This document shows, one piece after another, positions 36,885-47,057 of a stretch of 64,000 nt of DNA (position 1 is its first letter; every line of letters begins with the position of its first letter). The notes under the pieces were generated by a model. That model saw only the letters and a list, made by a program, of their open reading frames with translations, did no database searches and was not told the origin of the DNA. A program made the position numbers and the translations under genes. This stretch comes from Mesorhizobium metallidurans STM 2683 (GTDB lineage: Bacteria; Pseudomonadota; Alphaproteobacteria; Rhizobiales; Rhizobiaceae). The stretch lies in the NCBI RefSeq assembly GCF_000350085.1, contig NZ_CAUM01000095.1, forward strand, positions 1-64,000. Reading direction: 5' to 3'.

Positions 36885-38722
36885 GGCACATCCTCCTGCT
36901 TCTGCAGCAGCCGCGTGCGGGTTCGCACAAAGCCGTTTATTCCGGCATGACGGCTAAACAGCCGCGCGAGCAAGGCCGAAAGCAGCAATGTGCTTTGCCC
37001 CGCTAGGACCGACTGGTCCACATGCAGCGTCACTTCCGTGCCCCGTCCGAAGCACATCGGTCCGTCGATCTGCAGCCGTTCGATGACCGACCGCGAGTCG
37101 ATGCGAACGATCGAATGCACATTGCGGGCGAGGCTCGGATCTCCCCGGTCGGCATAAAGATCGAGCAGCGCATGCAGCGGGTCCGTACCGCGACCTTCCT
37201 TGGCAAGGCTGAGAAAGTTGAGCGCGAGTTGCGCCACGAGACGCCAGGCGAGATTGTCGGCACGGGATTCGCCCTCGGCGCCCGCCGGCAGCGCGGCAGG
37301 GATGGCCGGCTGCGGTGAACGCAATGCGCCCAGGAGCCTGACCGTTTCTACCGGATCGCCTGTCTCCAGCGTCAAAGTGGGGTTGTCGTCGAGGATCGGC
37401 AGATCGCGGTTGGTGCAAAGCGCCATGATGTCGACTCGCTTCAGCGGACGGTTTGGCGGGCTTGCGAGCGGACGGGAGATCGACAGAAAGACGTCGTCCC
37501 CGGTGTATGAGGTGCGGGTCAGGCCGTCGCGCCGTTCATCCTCGGTGGCCCGGCGAGGGCGCCGTTCGGTGGAGTAGACCCAGCCGCTGCCGCGGTTTTG
37601 CCCGAGGCTGAACAGCTCTGGGATTTCGGCGTCGTTCCCCTCGGTGTCGGCGTCCTCGACGCGGGTGACCCGGTAGATCTCGAAGTCCCGCGCCCGCGTG
37701 CGGTCGGCATGCAGCACTTGCCGCGTCTTGCGGGGATCGAGTTCGATGACGTTGCACTCACGCTCGAAGAGGTTGATGATCGGCGTTGCGAACAGTTCGA
37801 AATCGGCCGGTGTCAGGTCGGCAAGCTCGGCCACCGGACGCCGGAACATGAAGATGATCTCGATCCCGGCGTCGCATTTGCGCAGGATGGGTTGCAGCCC
37901 TGAAATCCGCACATAGTGGAAGCGCTCGGGCATCATGAAATATTCGCGCAGCAGCCGGTACCCTTCGAATGTCGGACGGGTACGAGGCATCAGCGCCTCG
38001 TCGTCGCTGATGCCGACCATTTCGGGTTCCGGCAAAGGCGATAGCGGGTTGGTCTTGCCTTCCGCTCGTGCGCCAACAGTCGAGCAGGCACCGAAAATCG
38101 CGTCAAAAAGCAGCGGCGCCTTGGTACGCCCGGCAAAATAGAGATCAAGCCGGTCCAGCGCCAGTTCGTTGAGCCTGCCCTTTCCGGTTCGAGCCAGCAT
38201 GATGCGGAGCGCCGTCTCACCGCCCACACCGCCGACCGGCGTTATGCCGGCCGCCGCCAGCGCGCTGCGATCCTGAAAATAGCCGACCGAAGTGATGGCT
38301 ATCGGCCACAGCGTCATTTCCTGCGCGGTGGTGAAAGTGCAGCGCGTCGACAGGCCGGGTTGCAGGCTGGAGACCAGCCGCGTGTTCCGCTTGATGACAT
38401 GGCCGGCAATCATCGACTGGACCTGCTGGCCGGGTTTCAGCACTGCCATCGCCGTTGCCGGCGCCGGTGAAACCAGATCGGGATAGAGGACATCGAGCAC
38501 GCTGCGTGAAAACCGCGAGCGTTCCGCATCGACCTTCAGCCGGGTGCGCGCGGCGAGGAAAGCGACGCCATCAAGCAACCGCTCGACATACGGATCCGGA
38601 CACGGGACCGTATCGAGCGAAAGATTGCGCGCCACAGCCGGATGCATGTCGGCAAATTCCGCCGCGAGTGCGCGGATATGGGTCAACTCCTCCTCGTAAT
38701 ATTCTACGAAGACCCGATCCAT
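36848..38722 (-). CDS. tssF: TssF T6SS baseplate protein
   Basis: A 624-aa TssF (ImpG/VasA) protein of normal length with the family start FVEYYEEELTHIRALAAEFADMHPAVA and DPYVERLLDGVAFLAARTRLKVD, and the late FGRGTEVTLHVD region. It is the second wedge component of the baseplate. The start lies one base after the tssE stop. Confidence 0.93.
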   Translation of the reverse strand: MDRVFVEYYEEELTHIRALAAEFADMHPAVARNLSLDTVPCPDPYVERLLDGVAFLAARTRLKVDAERSRFSRSVLDVLYPDLVSPAPATAMAVLKPGQQVQSMIAGHVIKRNTRLVSSLQPGLSTRCTFTTAQEMTLWPIAITSVGYFQDRSALAAAGITPVGGVGGETALRIMLARTGKGRLNELALDRLDLYFAGRTKAPLLFDAIFGACSTVGARAEGKTNPLSPLPEPEMVGISDDEALMPRTRPTFEGYRLLREYFMMPERFHYVRISGLQPILRKCDAGIEIIFMFRRPVAELADLTPADFELFATPIINLFERECNVIELDPRKTRQVLHADRTRARDFEIYRVTRVEDADTEGNDAEIPELFSLGQNRGSGWVYSTERRPRRATEDERRDGLTRTSYTGDDVFLSISRPLASPPNRPLKRVDIMALCTNRDLPILDDNPTLTLETGDPVETVRLLGALRSPQPAIPAALPAGAEGESRADNLAWRLVAQLALNFLSLAKEGRGTDPLHALLDLYADRGDPSLARNVHSIVRIDSRSVIERLQIDGPMCFGRGTEVTLHVDQSVLAGQSTLLLSALLARLFSRHAGINGFVRTRTRLLQKQEDVPWPMTPGNRYLI

Positions 38723-38723
38723 T

Positions 38724-39479
38724 TCAGGCTTCCCTAAATTCGGTCCGCGCCAAGCCGTTGTCGAGATTGATCGTGGTGCGCAGGCGCATGCGTTCCGGCG
38801 TCGGCGTCATGATCAGCACAGCGTCTATCTCGATCTTCAGACCCACGCTTTTATCGCCAAGGGACACCGTTACCTTTGTTGCGCTTTCCTTGAGACGTGG
38901 CTCGAATGTGGCGAGGATGGAACGGATCTCGCGCGCCAGGACCTCGCGATCAAAGTCGCGGGACGAACGGCCCGAAAACGAAGGCACGCCGTAGTTGACC
39001 ACACTTCGACGCACCTCCGGAAAATCGGCCAGCGATGGCGGATTGTCCGCGGCCTGTTCGTTTTCGAGATCGGAAAGAAGTGGAACAGCCTCGAAGCGCT
39101 CGGTGTTGAACAAAGCCTCTATGTCGCGTCGCACGGCCTCCCTGAGCACACGGGCGGATACGACCACGCCGCGGCTTTCGATCTCCGCGCGATGTTGGGT
39201 TTGAAAGACCAGACGGTGCAGACGCTGCTTCTGATCGGATGTGAGTTCGGCGTCGGCGTCGATGAGCCGCGCGTTGCCAGTAATGAGGATGTCCAGCCGG
39301 TCCGCGCCAAGCTCGTCGTGCAAGACCTGGCGCAGTCCGTCTATTTCCGAGGTCACGCCCGGCAGGTCATTGACGAGGCGGTCCCAAAGAGAGGGCTGGA
39401 CCGCTTCGCGTTTTGCTCGCGAACTGCCGGTAACCTGTAGCTTGTCCGCGCCGGGCCGCCGGGCCTCACTTGCCGACAT
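38724..39479 (-). CDS. tssE: TssE T6SS baseplate protein (gp25-like), with extra internal segment
   Basis: A 251-aa protein. PSLWDRL near residue 29 and VRRDIEALFNTERFE to RRSVVNYGVPSFSG and EIRSILATFEPRL match TssE, the gp25-like baseplate protein that starts sheath polymerisation. TssE is usually 130-180 aa; here about 80-90 extra residues, polar and helical, separate the SLWDRL box from the RRDIEALFNT box. The start is uncertain: ATG at 39479 or 39485, both inside the end of hcp. Confidence 0.85.
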   Translation of the reverse strand: MSASEARRPGADKLQVTGSSRAKREAVQPSLWDRLVNDLPGVTSEIDGLRQVLHDELGADRLDILITGNARLIDADAELTSDQKQRLHRLVFQTQHRAEIESRGVVVSARVLREAVRRDIEALFNTERFEAVPLLSDLENEQAADNPPSLADFPEVRRSVVNYGVPSFSGRSSRDFDREVLAREIRSILATFEPRLKESATKVTVSLGDKSVGLKIEIDAVLIMTPTPERMRLRTTINLDNGLARTEFREA

Positions 39480-39927
39480 AGACATCCATTTCGATTTCGT
39501 CATCCTTGTCATAGACGAACTTGATCTTCTTGTAGGCGAAGCTGACCTCCTCTTGGATCAGGTCTTCCTCGTCCTCGGCCTGCGACATGTCGTATTCCAT
39601 GATCGAGGCGTCGGTCAGGGTGACGACCAGGTAGTCGCTGGTCTCGCCATCGATGGTCCGGCGGGCTGAGAACACAACTTCGTCCAGCGCCTTGTTGTCG
39701 AACAGCGCCTTTTTCAAATAAGGCGACGACTTGTCATAATGCTTGGTGAACTTGATCATGCCGAGGGACACACGACCGCGACGCGAGAGCGAATTCGGAT
39801 CGTATGGCGCGACTATCTTGTAATCGACCCCGTGGACTTCGATTTCATCTTCGTGGCCGTCTCGAACGCTTGGGCCTTTGATATCCGGAACCTTTAGAAA
39901 GCCATCGATCTTCACTGTTGTGGGCAT
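39466..39927 (-). CDS. hcp: Hcp tube protein (TssD)
   Basis: A 153-aa Hcp-family protein forming the hexameric inner tube. It has the family pattern FLKVPDIKGPSVRDGHEDEIEVHGVDYKI, HYDKSSPYLKKALFDNKALDEVVFSARR and the FAYKKIKFVY end. There is no C-terminal extension, so it is a plain tube subunit. Only one hcp is seen. The tssE start overlaps its last codons. Confidence 0.93.
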   Translation of the reverse strand: MPTTVKIDGFLKVPDIKGPSVRDGHEDEIEVHGVDYKIVAPYDPNSLSRRGRVSLGMIKFTKHYDKSSPYLKKALFDNKALDEVVFSARRTIDGETSDYLVVTLTDASIMEYDMSQAEDEEDLIQEEVSFAYKKIKFVYDKDDEIEMDVYVGK

Positions 39928-39975
39928 TGTCTTTCTCCACCGCTTTCAATCAAAACAGGATGACGTTGCTGCAAA

Positions 39976-41481
39976 TCAAGACTTCACGGACGGTAGTTCC
40001 GACACCAGCCGGAGCGAGGCGTTGATGCCCTCCAGCTGATAATGCGGCCGCAGATAGAAGCGGGCATTGTAATAGCCCGGCCGCCCCTCCACGCTGTCCA
40101 CCTGGACCTCCGCGGCGGCAAGCGGGCGCTTAGCGCGCGCTTTGTCGTCGGCGAAGGCCGGGTTGGCCAGCACGTAGCGGTTGATCCACTCGGTCAGCCA
40201 GATCTGCATGTCCGAGCGCTCCTTGAACGACCCTATCTTGTCGCGCGCGATCGCCTTGAGGTAATGCGCGAACCGCGAGACCGGGAAAAGATAGGGCAGA
40301 TTGGCGCTCAGCCGTTCATTCGACTGGGCGTCGGGGTCGACCAGCCGCCCGGCGCGTGTCTCGTCATCCTGCAGCGAATGCGCACCGATGAAGGCTGCGA
40401 GATCGGTGTTTTTGCGGTGCAGGATCGGCATCAGGCCGAGCTTGGCCAGTTCCGCCTCGCGCCGGTCGTCGATGGCGACTTCCGTCGGGCACTTCATTGC
40501 GATCGATCCGTCATCGGTGGGGAAGCTGTGCACCGGCAGGTTTATCACCGTGCCGCCATTCTCGACGCCACGGATCTGCGTGCCCCAGCCATAGAGCTTG
40601 TGACTGCGGTTGATGTTGACGCCCATCGGGAAGGCGGCGTTCATCCAGACATATTTGTTGTGATCGGCCTGCACCTCTTCCTCGAAGGTGAAGCCCTTCA
40701 CTGGAACCGTTTCGGAGCCATACGGCAGTCGCGCCAGCACCCGTGGCATGGTCAGGCCGATATAGCGCGCGTCCTCGCTCTCGCGCAGCGATTGCCACGA
40801 GGCATAGGCCGGATTGGAGACGATCATCTGCAGGTCCTGCGGGTTCGGCAGTTCCTGCCAGCTGTCCATGCGGAACAGGCGTGGCGAGGCGGCCGCGATT
40901 AACGGCGTATGCGCGGAGGCGCAGATGCCGGACATGTTGCGCAACAGGCCGACGTCGCGCGGATGGTTCGAGAATTCGTAGGCGCCGACCAGGCAGCCGA
41001 TCGGCTCGCCACCAAGCATCGAATACTCGTCCGTATAGACTTTTTTGAAGATCGGGCTTTGATCCCACATCTGGCCTTCATAGTCTTCAAGCGTGTCGGC
41101 GAGCTGCTCCTTGGAAATGTTCATCACCCGGATCTTCAGCTTCTGATCCGTCTCGGTGTTGTTGACCAGATACCAAAGACCGCGCCATGTTCCTTCCATT
41201 TCGCGCACTTCGGGTGCGTGCAGGATCTCGTTGACCTGTGCCGACAGCATCTTGTCGATCCCGGCGATCAGCGACTTGATCGACTTGATCGCGTTGGACG
41301 AGATGGTCGTGGTGTCGGAACGGGACTGCGCAGCCAGCGCGAGATTGCGGACGAGCTGCTGCAGCTTCTCGCTGTCGTCCTTCTTGACCTTGAAATCCTT
41401 CTCGAGGAGCCCGCTGAATTCTCCAAGGTCGATGGCTTCCGCCTCAGCGGTGGCGGCTGCGGTTTTTTGCTGTTCGGCCAT
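39976..41481 (-). CDS. tssC: TssC T6SS sheath large subunit
   Basis: A 501-aa TssC (VipB/ImpC) protein, with MEGTWRGLWYLVNNTETDQKLKIRVMNISKEQL, FGVLVGAYEF-like GCLVGAYEFSNHPRD and RFAHYLKAIARDKIGSF signatures. It forms the contractile sheath with TssB. Length is typical. It lies three bases after the tssB stop and 48 bases before hcp. Confidence 0.95.
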   Translation of the reverse strand: MAEQQKTAAATAEAEAIDLGEFSGLLEKDFKVKKDDSEKLQQLVRNLALAAQSRSDTTTISSNAIKSIKSLIAGIDKMLSAQVNEILHAPEVREMEGTWRGLWYLVNNTETDQKLKIRVMNISKEQLADTLEDYEGQMWDQSPIFKKVYTDEYSMLGGEPIGCLVGAYEFSNHPRDVGLLRNMSGICASAHTPLIAAASPRLFRMDSWQELPNPQDLQMIVSNPAYASWQSLRESEDARYIGLTMPRVLARLPYGSETVPVKGFTFEEEVQADHNKYVWMNAAFPMGVNINRSHKLYGWGTQIRGVENGGTVINLPVHSFPTDDGSIAMKCPTEVAIDDRREAELAKLGLMPILHRKNTDLAAFIGAHSLQDDETRAGRLVDPDAQSNERLSANLPYLFPVSRFAHYLKAIARDKIGSFKERSDMQIWLTEWINRYVLANPAFADDKARAKRPLAAAEVQVDSVEGRPGYYNARFYLRPHYQLEGINASLRLVSELPSVKS

Positions 41482-41484
41482 GAC

Positions 41485-42024
41485 TTACTCCTCAACCTTG
41501 TCGTCGTCGGATAGTGCCTGGTTGGCGATCTTGCCGAGAAGCGGCTCGTTGTTCAGAAGTTGCGCGATGCGCTTTTCGGCGTCGACACGGCCATCCATGA
41601 AGCCGAGCAATTCCTCGAGCTGACGACGCATCTTGAGGATTTCGGCCAATTGCGGAACCTGCTCGGCAATCTTGTCCGGGGCGAAATCGCCCATCTTGGT
41701 GAAGGTGAGGTCAAGGGCCAGTTCCTCGTCGCGCTCGGCACCCTCTGCCTGCGGCAGCGTGTTCTTCACCCGCGCCTTCACCCGGGGCCCAAGCGCTTCC
41801 ATGAACTTGGGAAAGCGGTTCGCATCGGTTTCGACGAAGGAGCGGTCGAGCACCGACTTCATCGCTTCCTTGGTCTGTGAAGCGCCGGAAAGGTCGGCCA
41901 TCACGCCCATGACAAATGGCAGTTCGATGGTTGTCGGGCTGCCGTAGGTTTCCACATCGTAGGCGATCTGCACCCGTGGCGCGCGATTTCGTTCGATGAC
42001 CTTCGCTTTGCTTTCGGCTGGCAT
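41485..42024 (-). CDS. tssB: TssB T6SS sheath small subunit
   Basis: A 179-aa TssB (VipA/ImpB) protein: RAPRVQIAYDVETYGSPTTIELPFVMGVMADLSG and FTKMGDFAPDKIAEQVPQLAEIL are characteristic. It pairs with TssC in the sheath that ClpV later disassembles. It follows tssA with six bases between. Confidence 0.95.
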   Translation of the reverse strand: MPAESKAKVIERNRAPRVQIAYDVETYGSPTTIELPFVMGVMADLSGASQTKEAMKSVLDRSFVETDANRFPKFMEALGPRVKARVKNTLPQAEGAERDEELALDLTFTKMGDFAPDKIAEQVPQLAEILKMRRQLEELLGFMDGRVDAEKRIAQLLNNEPLLGKIANQALSDDDKVEE

Positions 42025-42030
42025 GTGGTG

Positions 42031-43209
42031 CTACCTTTCATCCTTCTGAGCGGCCTTCTTGGCATCGGGAACGCCGGCCAGGAGCCGGAATTCCTTCAGT
42101 CCCGAAGGGGCGAGATCTTCCATCAGTTCAACAAAATCCATATGCACCATCCGGCGCACGCGCCGTGCCAGATGCGGGATCGGGCTCGACGGTTCGGTGC
42201 GGTCATAGAAGGCGACAACAAGGTCGAGGCATTTCACAACGTCGTCGCGCGAGGAAATCCGGTCGGGGAGCCCCGTGCTCGATTCCGCGTAACTTGCCAT
42301 ACCTGCCATAGCATCGGCACCATGACCGTTTCGAGCAGACGTTGCCGGATCTGCGGGCGAGGGAGGAGGCTTCGCCGCGCCGTTCGTTGCAGCATCGGCG
42401 GCCGAATTCCGCTCGAGGGTCGTCACCAAACGCTGCAGAAACCGCTTTAATTCCGGGGCGATGGCGCCGCCGCTGCCCTCAAGGTGGGCGTTGAGCGCCG
42501 TCTCGACCGCATCGAGAGCGGCGATCGCCGCCCGGGCGTCGGCGAGGAGCGATACCATCTCCGCATTGGCCTGATCCGCCTGTGCCGCGCATCCGGCGCG
42601 TACCCGGTTCAGAAGCTGACTGTGGGCGCTCGCCAGCGCCGCCTTTTCAGCCGCATTCAACCCCGAAGCGGCTTCCTGGAGCATGACACGCTCGTCGAGC
42701 GCGCCTTTTTCGAGATCGCGTCCGGTGATCGGTCCGATCGCGCGCGGCGCGAGGAACGTCCTTAGCCGCAGGTCAGCCAGCAGTCCGTCCTGGCCATTCT
42801 GGAGGTCTGCGAGGGCATTGAGACGGCGCAAGGCCGCATCGCGTGGCGCAGCGTTCGGGCGCAACGCCGGATGGATGGTTTCCCAATATTGGTCGAAGCT
42901 CTTCGCAATCAGGGTCAGGCCCTGCGCGAATCCGGCTAGGCCCTCTTCATTGGCCAGCGCGCGCGCGATAAGGACAAGCAAGCGCAGGTCCCGGCCATGC
43001 GCGCGCAGTTCCTCTACCTTGCCGAGAACGGCGGGCCAGTCGACCGGAATGGTGCTTTGCGAGGCGGGCTTGTTGTTGCCGTCATGGACGACCTTGACCT
43101 GGGGCTCGGTGAGCCGCTCCAGTTCGTGGAAAGCTGGATCGTTGCGCAAATCCTCCCCTGACGGATTTTCACCATCGAGAGGAGCAAGCCAGAGTGCGAG
43201 ATCAATCAC
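42031..43209 (-). CDS. tssA: TssA T6SS assembly protein (ImpA N-terminal domain)
   Basis: A 392-aa protein with the ImpA/TssA N-terminal domain (LALWLAPLDGENPSGEDLRNDPAFHELE), which primes tube and sheath assembly from the baseplate. The C-terminal 70 residues after an Ala/Pro linker are short and helical. I prefer the GTG at 43209 because family members begin right at this motif; a GTG at 43260 is in frame and would add 17 residues. It is the first gene of the long minus-strand operon and divergent from clpV. Confidence 0.85.
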   Translation of the reverse strand: MIDLALWLAPLDGENPSGEDLRNDPAFHELERLTEPQVKVVHDGNNKPASQSTIPVDWPAVLGKVEELRAHGRDLRLLVLIARALANEEGLAGFAQGLTLIAKSFDQYWETIHPALRPNAAPRDAALRRLNALADLQNGQDGLLADLRLRTFLAPRAIGPITGRDLEKGALDERVMLQEAASGLNAAEKAALASAHSQLLNRVRAGCAAQADQANAEMVSLLADARAAIAALDAVETALNAHLEGSGGAIAPELKRFLQRLVTTLERNSAADAATNGAAKPPPSPADPATSARNGHGADAMAGMASYAESSTGLPDRISSRDDVVKCLDLVVAFYDRTEPSSPIPHLARRVRRMVHMDFVELMEDLAPSGLKEFRLLAGVPDAKKAAQKDER

Positions 43210-43539
43210 ACCAACCCCCAGCGAGCGGCCCTGGGACCGCGCGTGACCCAACGTTATCACACTGCGTCACTTTACCACAATTTAGTTGCTGCTTAAAAGT
43301 TAACAGAAGCCCGCAACCGGTCCTGAGCGCTGAGATCAGTGACGTGATCGCCGAAACCTGTATGTGAAATTCATCGCATAGACGCCGGCAATTCCGTGGT
43401 TGTTTGCGACCCGAATGCGGGACTATCCGCGAAACGGAACCCGGCCTAGCCGGCGGCCGAGCGGCCTATCCAGATGCGCTTTGTCAAGTCGCCACTAATG
43501 TGGCAGGTTGTTGGCTGGCAGATTTCAGGAGCAGGTTCG
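43210..43539. promoter_or_regulatory. Divergent promoter region between tssA and clpV
   Basis: About 330 bases separate the two divergent T6SS genes. An AT-rich stretch near 43265-43310 (tttaccacaatttagttgct, ttaaaagttaac) is the likely core for promoters in one or both directions. I could not assign boxes with confidence and saw no clear sigma-54 site. Confidence 0.4.
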
Positions 43540-46296
43540 ATGGAACAGCGCCGGTCATCGCAGAGTTTCAAACGCAAGGAACTGGTCGGCAAGCTCAATC
43601 CTGTCTGTGTGCGGGCCTTCAAGGCTGCGGCCGATACCGCCAAGCTGCGCGGTAATCCTTACGTCGAACTCGTCCACTTCATCGAACAACTGGCGCTTTC
43701 CGACCGCTCGGATGTGCGAATGATACTTGCCGATGGGGGAGTGGATGCAAGCCGGCTTACCGCCGACATGACCCGCGCCGTCGATAAGCTGCCCTATGGC
43801 GCGACTTCGATCGAGGAATTCTCCGATCATATCTTTCATGCCATCCAGGAAGGCTGGAACCTCGCGGGGCTGGAGTTCAACGTCGAGGAGGTCCGCAGCG
43901 CCTATATCCTCCTCGCTTGTCTGAAGACGCCGGTGCTGGAGGGCCTGCTGTCGAAGATCAGCGGCGAATTCGACAAGATCGACGCCGACGGGGTCATCGC
44001 TCGGTTCGCTGACGTGGTCGAAGGTTCACTCGAAGCCGGCGCCGCCCCGGCCGCTCCTGCCACTGGAACACCGATGAAACGGGGCCCGGGTGGGGATTCG
44101 GCGCTGGCTAAATATGCCACCGACCTCACCCAGCGTGCCCGCGACGGCAAGATCGACCCGGTCGTCGGCCGTGATCCGGAGATCAGGCAGATTGTCGATA
44201 TCCTGATGCGACGCCGGCAAAATAACCCGATCCTGACCGGCGAGGCCGGCGTCGGCAAGACGGCAGTCGTCGAAGGCTTTGCCTTGCGCATCGCCGAGGG
44301 CGACGTGCCGCCCACCCTGCGGGGGGTGAGCGTGCGCATGCTCGACGTTGGATTGATGCAGGCGGGTGCGAGCGTAAAGGGCGAGTTCGAAAAGCGGCTG
44401 AAGGCGGTCATCGACGAGGTTCAATCTTCCGAGACGCCGGTCATCCTGTTCATCGACGAAGCCCATACCTTGATCGGCGCCGGTGGCGCTGCCGGAACCG
44501 GCGACGCGGCCAACCTGCTGAAACCGGCCCTGGCGCGCGGCGAACTTCGCACGATCGCGGCAACGACCTGGGCTGAATACAAACAGCACATCGAGAAAGA
44601 CCCTGCGCTGACACGCCGCTTCCAGGTGGTAAAGATCGACGAGCCGTCTGAGGCGGTGGCCGTTCTGATGCTGCGCGGCGTGGCCGGCGTCTTGGAGCAA
44701 CACCACAAGGTGCAGATACTCGATGAGGCGATCGAGTCGGCGGTCGGCCTATCGCACCGCTACATCCCGGCGCGGCAATTGCCGGACAAGGCAGTAAGCC
44801 TTCTCGACACCGCCTGCGCCCGTGTCGCCATCTCGCAGCATGCCACCCCGGCCGAGGTCGAGGATATCCTGCGCCGCCGCCAGGCGCTGGAGGTCGAGCG
44901 TGGCATCATCGGCCGCGAGGCCGCGATCGGCATCGAGGTGACCGATCGGCAGGCTCGGGTCGAAACGGGACTTGCCGAAACCGAAGGTACTCTTGCCGCC
45001 GCGCTAGCACGTTGGGAGCGGGAAAAGGCGCTGGTTGCCGAGATACTCGAACTGCGCGCCAGGCTGCGCGGCGAGGGAGTGCCGCTCGATGAAGTGGGAA
45101 CGGGGGAGGCGGGCACCGAGACAGCAGGCCCGGGTGCGCCTGAGACCACCGGAACCCCGGAGAGCGAAGTGGAGGTAACGCCGGCAGCGGATACCGCTCA
45201 ATCCGATCCGGCCGCCGATCTGGCGAAGCTGCGCGAACTGATGGCGGAACTGGCCGAGGCGCAAGGCGAGACGCCGCTGATCCTGCCGTCGGTCGACCGC
45301 AATGCGGTCGCTGCCGTGGTGCAGGACTGGACTGGCATCCCCACGGGCAGGATGCTGTCGAGCCAGACCGAAAAGGCGCTACGGCTCGCCGCCACCTTGT
45401 CCGAACGCGTCGTCGGTCAGGATCACGCGATGGAGATGATCGCCAGGCGCGTCCAGACCAGCCGGGCAGGGCTCGGTGCGCCGGAAAAACCAGTGGGGGT
45501 TTTTCTGCTCTGCGGTCCCTCGGGCGTGGGTAAGACCGAAACCGCGCTGGCCCTGGCCGAGACGCTCTATGGCGGCGAACAGAACCTCATCTCGATCAAT
45601 ATGTCCGAGTTCCAGGAGGCACATACCGTCTCTACCTTGAAGGGTGCGCCACCCGGCTATGTCGGCTACGGCAAGGGCGGGATCCTGACCGAGGCGGTGC
45701 GGCGCAAGCCCTATTCCGTGATCTTGCTCGACGAGGTCGAGAAGGCGCATCCCGACGTTCACGAAATCTTCTTCCAGGTTTTTGACAAGGGGATGATGGA
45801 CGACAGTGAAGGCAGGCGGATCGATTTCAAGAACACGCTGATCCTGCTCACCTCGAACGTCGGCTCCGAAGTCATCATGGACCGGACCAGAGACGGCACG
45901 GTACGGGCGGGGCTCGACGATCTAGACACAGCATTGCGCGCGCCATTGTTGAAGGTTTTCCCGGCGGCCTTCCTTGGCCGGGTGGTAACCATCCCCTACT
46001 ACCCGCTCTCGGGTTCCATGATCGAAGCGATCACCCGCCATCAGTTGGCCAAGATCGCACGCCGGCTGCGGGCAACCAACGATGCTGAACTGGTGATCGG
46101 TGACGGTGTCATGGATCTCGTCAAGGCCCGCTGCATCGAGATCGAATCCGGCGGGCGAATGATTGACGCCATTTTGACAAACACGCTTCTGCCGGAATTG
46201 AGCCGCGGGGTGCTGAACCGGTCGCTCGATGGCGAAAAGATGACGAAGGTGACTGTCGGAGCCTCCGAAGGAGGTTTCACCTATTCTTTCGAATAG
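43540..46296 (+). CDS. tssH: ClpV/TssH T6SS AAA+ ATPase
   Basis: A 918-aa ClpB-like ATPase. Residues 1-160 are the N-terminal domain that binds TssC. The first AAA+ domain has Walker A GEAGVGKT at 234-241 and FIDEAHT; the second has GPSGVGKT near 660 and [12 protein letters not shown]. The middle region contains a Pro/Glu/Thr-rich insertion (about 530-570). ClpV unfolds contracted sheath for recycling. The ATG at 43540 is chosen because AGGAG (43527-43531) precedes it by eight bases and it begins the conserved part. It is the only T6SS core gene on this strand besides vgrG. Confidence 0.93.
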   Translation: MEQRRSSQSFKRKELVGKLNPVCVRAFKAAADTAKLRGNPYVELVHFIEQLALSDRSDVRMILADGGVDASRLTADMTRAVDKLPYGATSIEEFSDHIFHAIQEGWNLAGLEFNVEEVRSAYILLACLKTPVLEGLLSKISGEFDKIDADGVIARFADVVEGSLEAGAAPAAPATGTPMKRGPGGDSALAKYATDLTQRARDGKIDPVVGRDPEIRQIVDILMRRRQNNPILTGEAGVGKTAVVEGFALRIAEGDVPPTLRGVSVRMLDVGLMQAGASVKGEFEKRLKAVIDEVQSSETPVILFIDEAHTLIGAGGAAGTGDAANLLKPALARGELRTIAATTWAEYKQHIEKDPALTRRFQVVKIDEPSEAVAVLMLRGVAGVLEQHHKVQILDEAIESAVGLSHRYIPARQLPDKAVSLLDTACARVAISQHATPAEVEDILRRRQALEVERGIIGREAAIGIEVTDRQARVETGLAETEGTLAAALARWEREKALVAEILELRARLRGEGVPLDEVGTGEAGTETAGPGAPETTGTPESEVEVTPAADTAQSDPAADLAKLRELMAELAEAQGETPLILPSVDRNAVAAVVQDWTGIPTGRMLSSQTEKALRLAATLSERVVGQDHAMEMIARRVQTSRAGLGAPEKPVGVFLLCGPSGVGKTETALALAETLYGGEQNLISINMSEFQEAHTVSTLKGAPPGYVGYGKGGILTEAVRRKPYSVILLDEVEKAHPDVHEIFFQVFDKGMMDDSEGRRIDFKNTLILLTSNVGSEVIMDRTRDGTVRAGLDDLDTALRAPLLKVFPAAFLGRVVTIPYYPLSGSMIEAITRHQLAKIARRLRATNDAELVIGDGVMDLVKARCIEIESGGRMIDAILTNTLLPELSRGVLNRSLDGEKMTKVTVGASEGGFTYSFE

Positions 46297-46346
46297 CTCA
46301 ATTCTGACGAAAACATCCGACGGCCGCTCATGACGGGAGATGGCTA

Positions 46347-47057
46347 CTATGAAGCGGTCGCGCGAACGCCGGACGGCTCGCTGGTAGAGATCACGTCCTG
46401 ATTGCTGTGACCCGGGTGCAAAGTCGGCTCTGACGCAATCTTGACGAAGCTTACAATCATGCGGCGCAGTTCATCCAGAATGGCAAGTGTGCATCGGGCG
46501 GATGCTCCTGTCGGCTCCACCTGCGAAGTGTCGGTGTTTCTTATCTTACAGGCAATAAGGGGGCCGCAGTCGAGACTGTCTCCGAGACCCAGCAATGAGC
46601 GGCACACCGACACGAGTTCGCGCCGCTCATGCTGCGCCTCGAGCGTAAAGGTGAAGTCGAGCACCGGCTCGGCGGCGAGTTCCAGAAGCCTCTCGCCCAG
46701 CAGCCGCAAGGTGATCTGCGGGTCGGCGCGTTCGAGCACCGCGCAAGCGAGGCAAAGCAGTACGTAGCGGCGACGGTCGTAGCCGGGAAGGCCGCGCATG
46801 GTGTCGGTCACGGTTCCAGGACGCTTGTAGAGGCGCGCGCCCTCGCGCTCGACCTGCAATATCCAGCCTGTCTCGCGCGAAAACCATTCGCGCAATGCTT
46901 CGGCCTGGCGGCGCACGGCGGCGAAATCGTCATCCGCCGGGCTCATCAAGGGCGTCATCAGCAGGGCGCGCACGCAGGCGCGAAACTCCTCGCGCTGGAA
47001 ATGCTGCTGCTGAAGGCCGATGTTGCGGCCATCGTTTATCCTGTTTGCCGCTTTCAT
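46347..47057 (-). pseudogene. TIGR02678/DUF2398-like (Wadjet JetB-type) protein, truncated
   Basis: Residues 1-157 resemble the N-terminal part of DUF2398/TIGR02678 proteins (ACVRALLMTPLMS, LREWFSRETGWILQVEREGARLYKRP, DRRRYVLLCLACAVLERADPQITLRLLGERL). After LVSVCRSLLGLGD the match ends and about 79 unrelated residues run to the stop. Intact members are roughly twice as long. The ATG overlaps the stop of the upstream JetA-like gene (ATGA), as in intact operons. Genes for JetC and JetD are absent, so the system is presumably inactive. Confidence 0.6.

Noticed and set aside
46330..46401. 24-codon plus-strand frame after clpV (TGDGYYEAVARTPDGSL)
   Set aside because: It looks protein-like and may be the end of a lost gene, but it is too short to assign and has no clear ribosome site.
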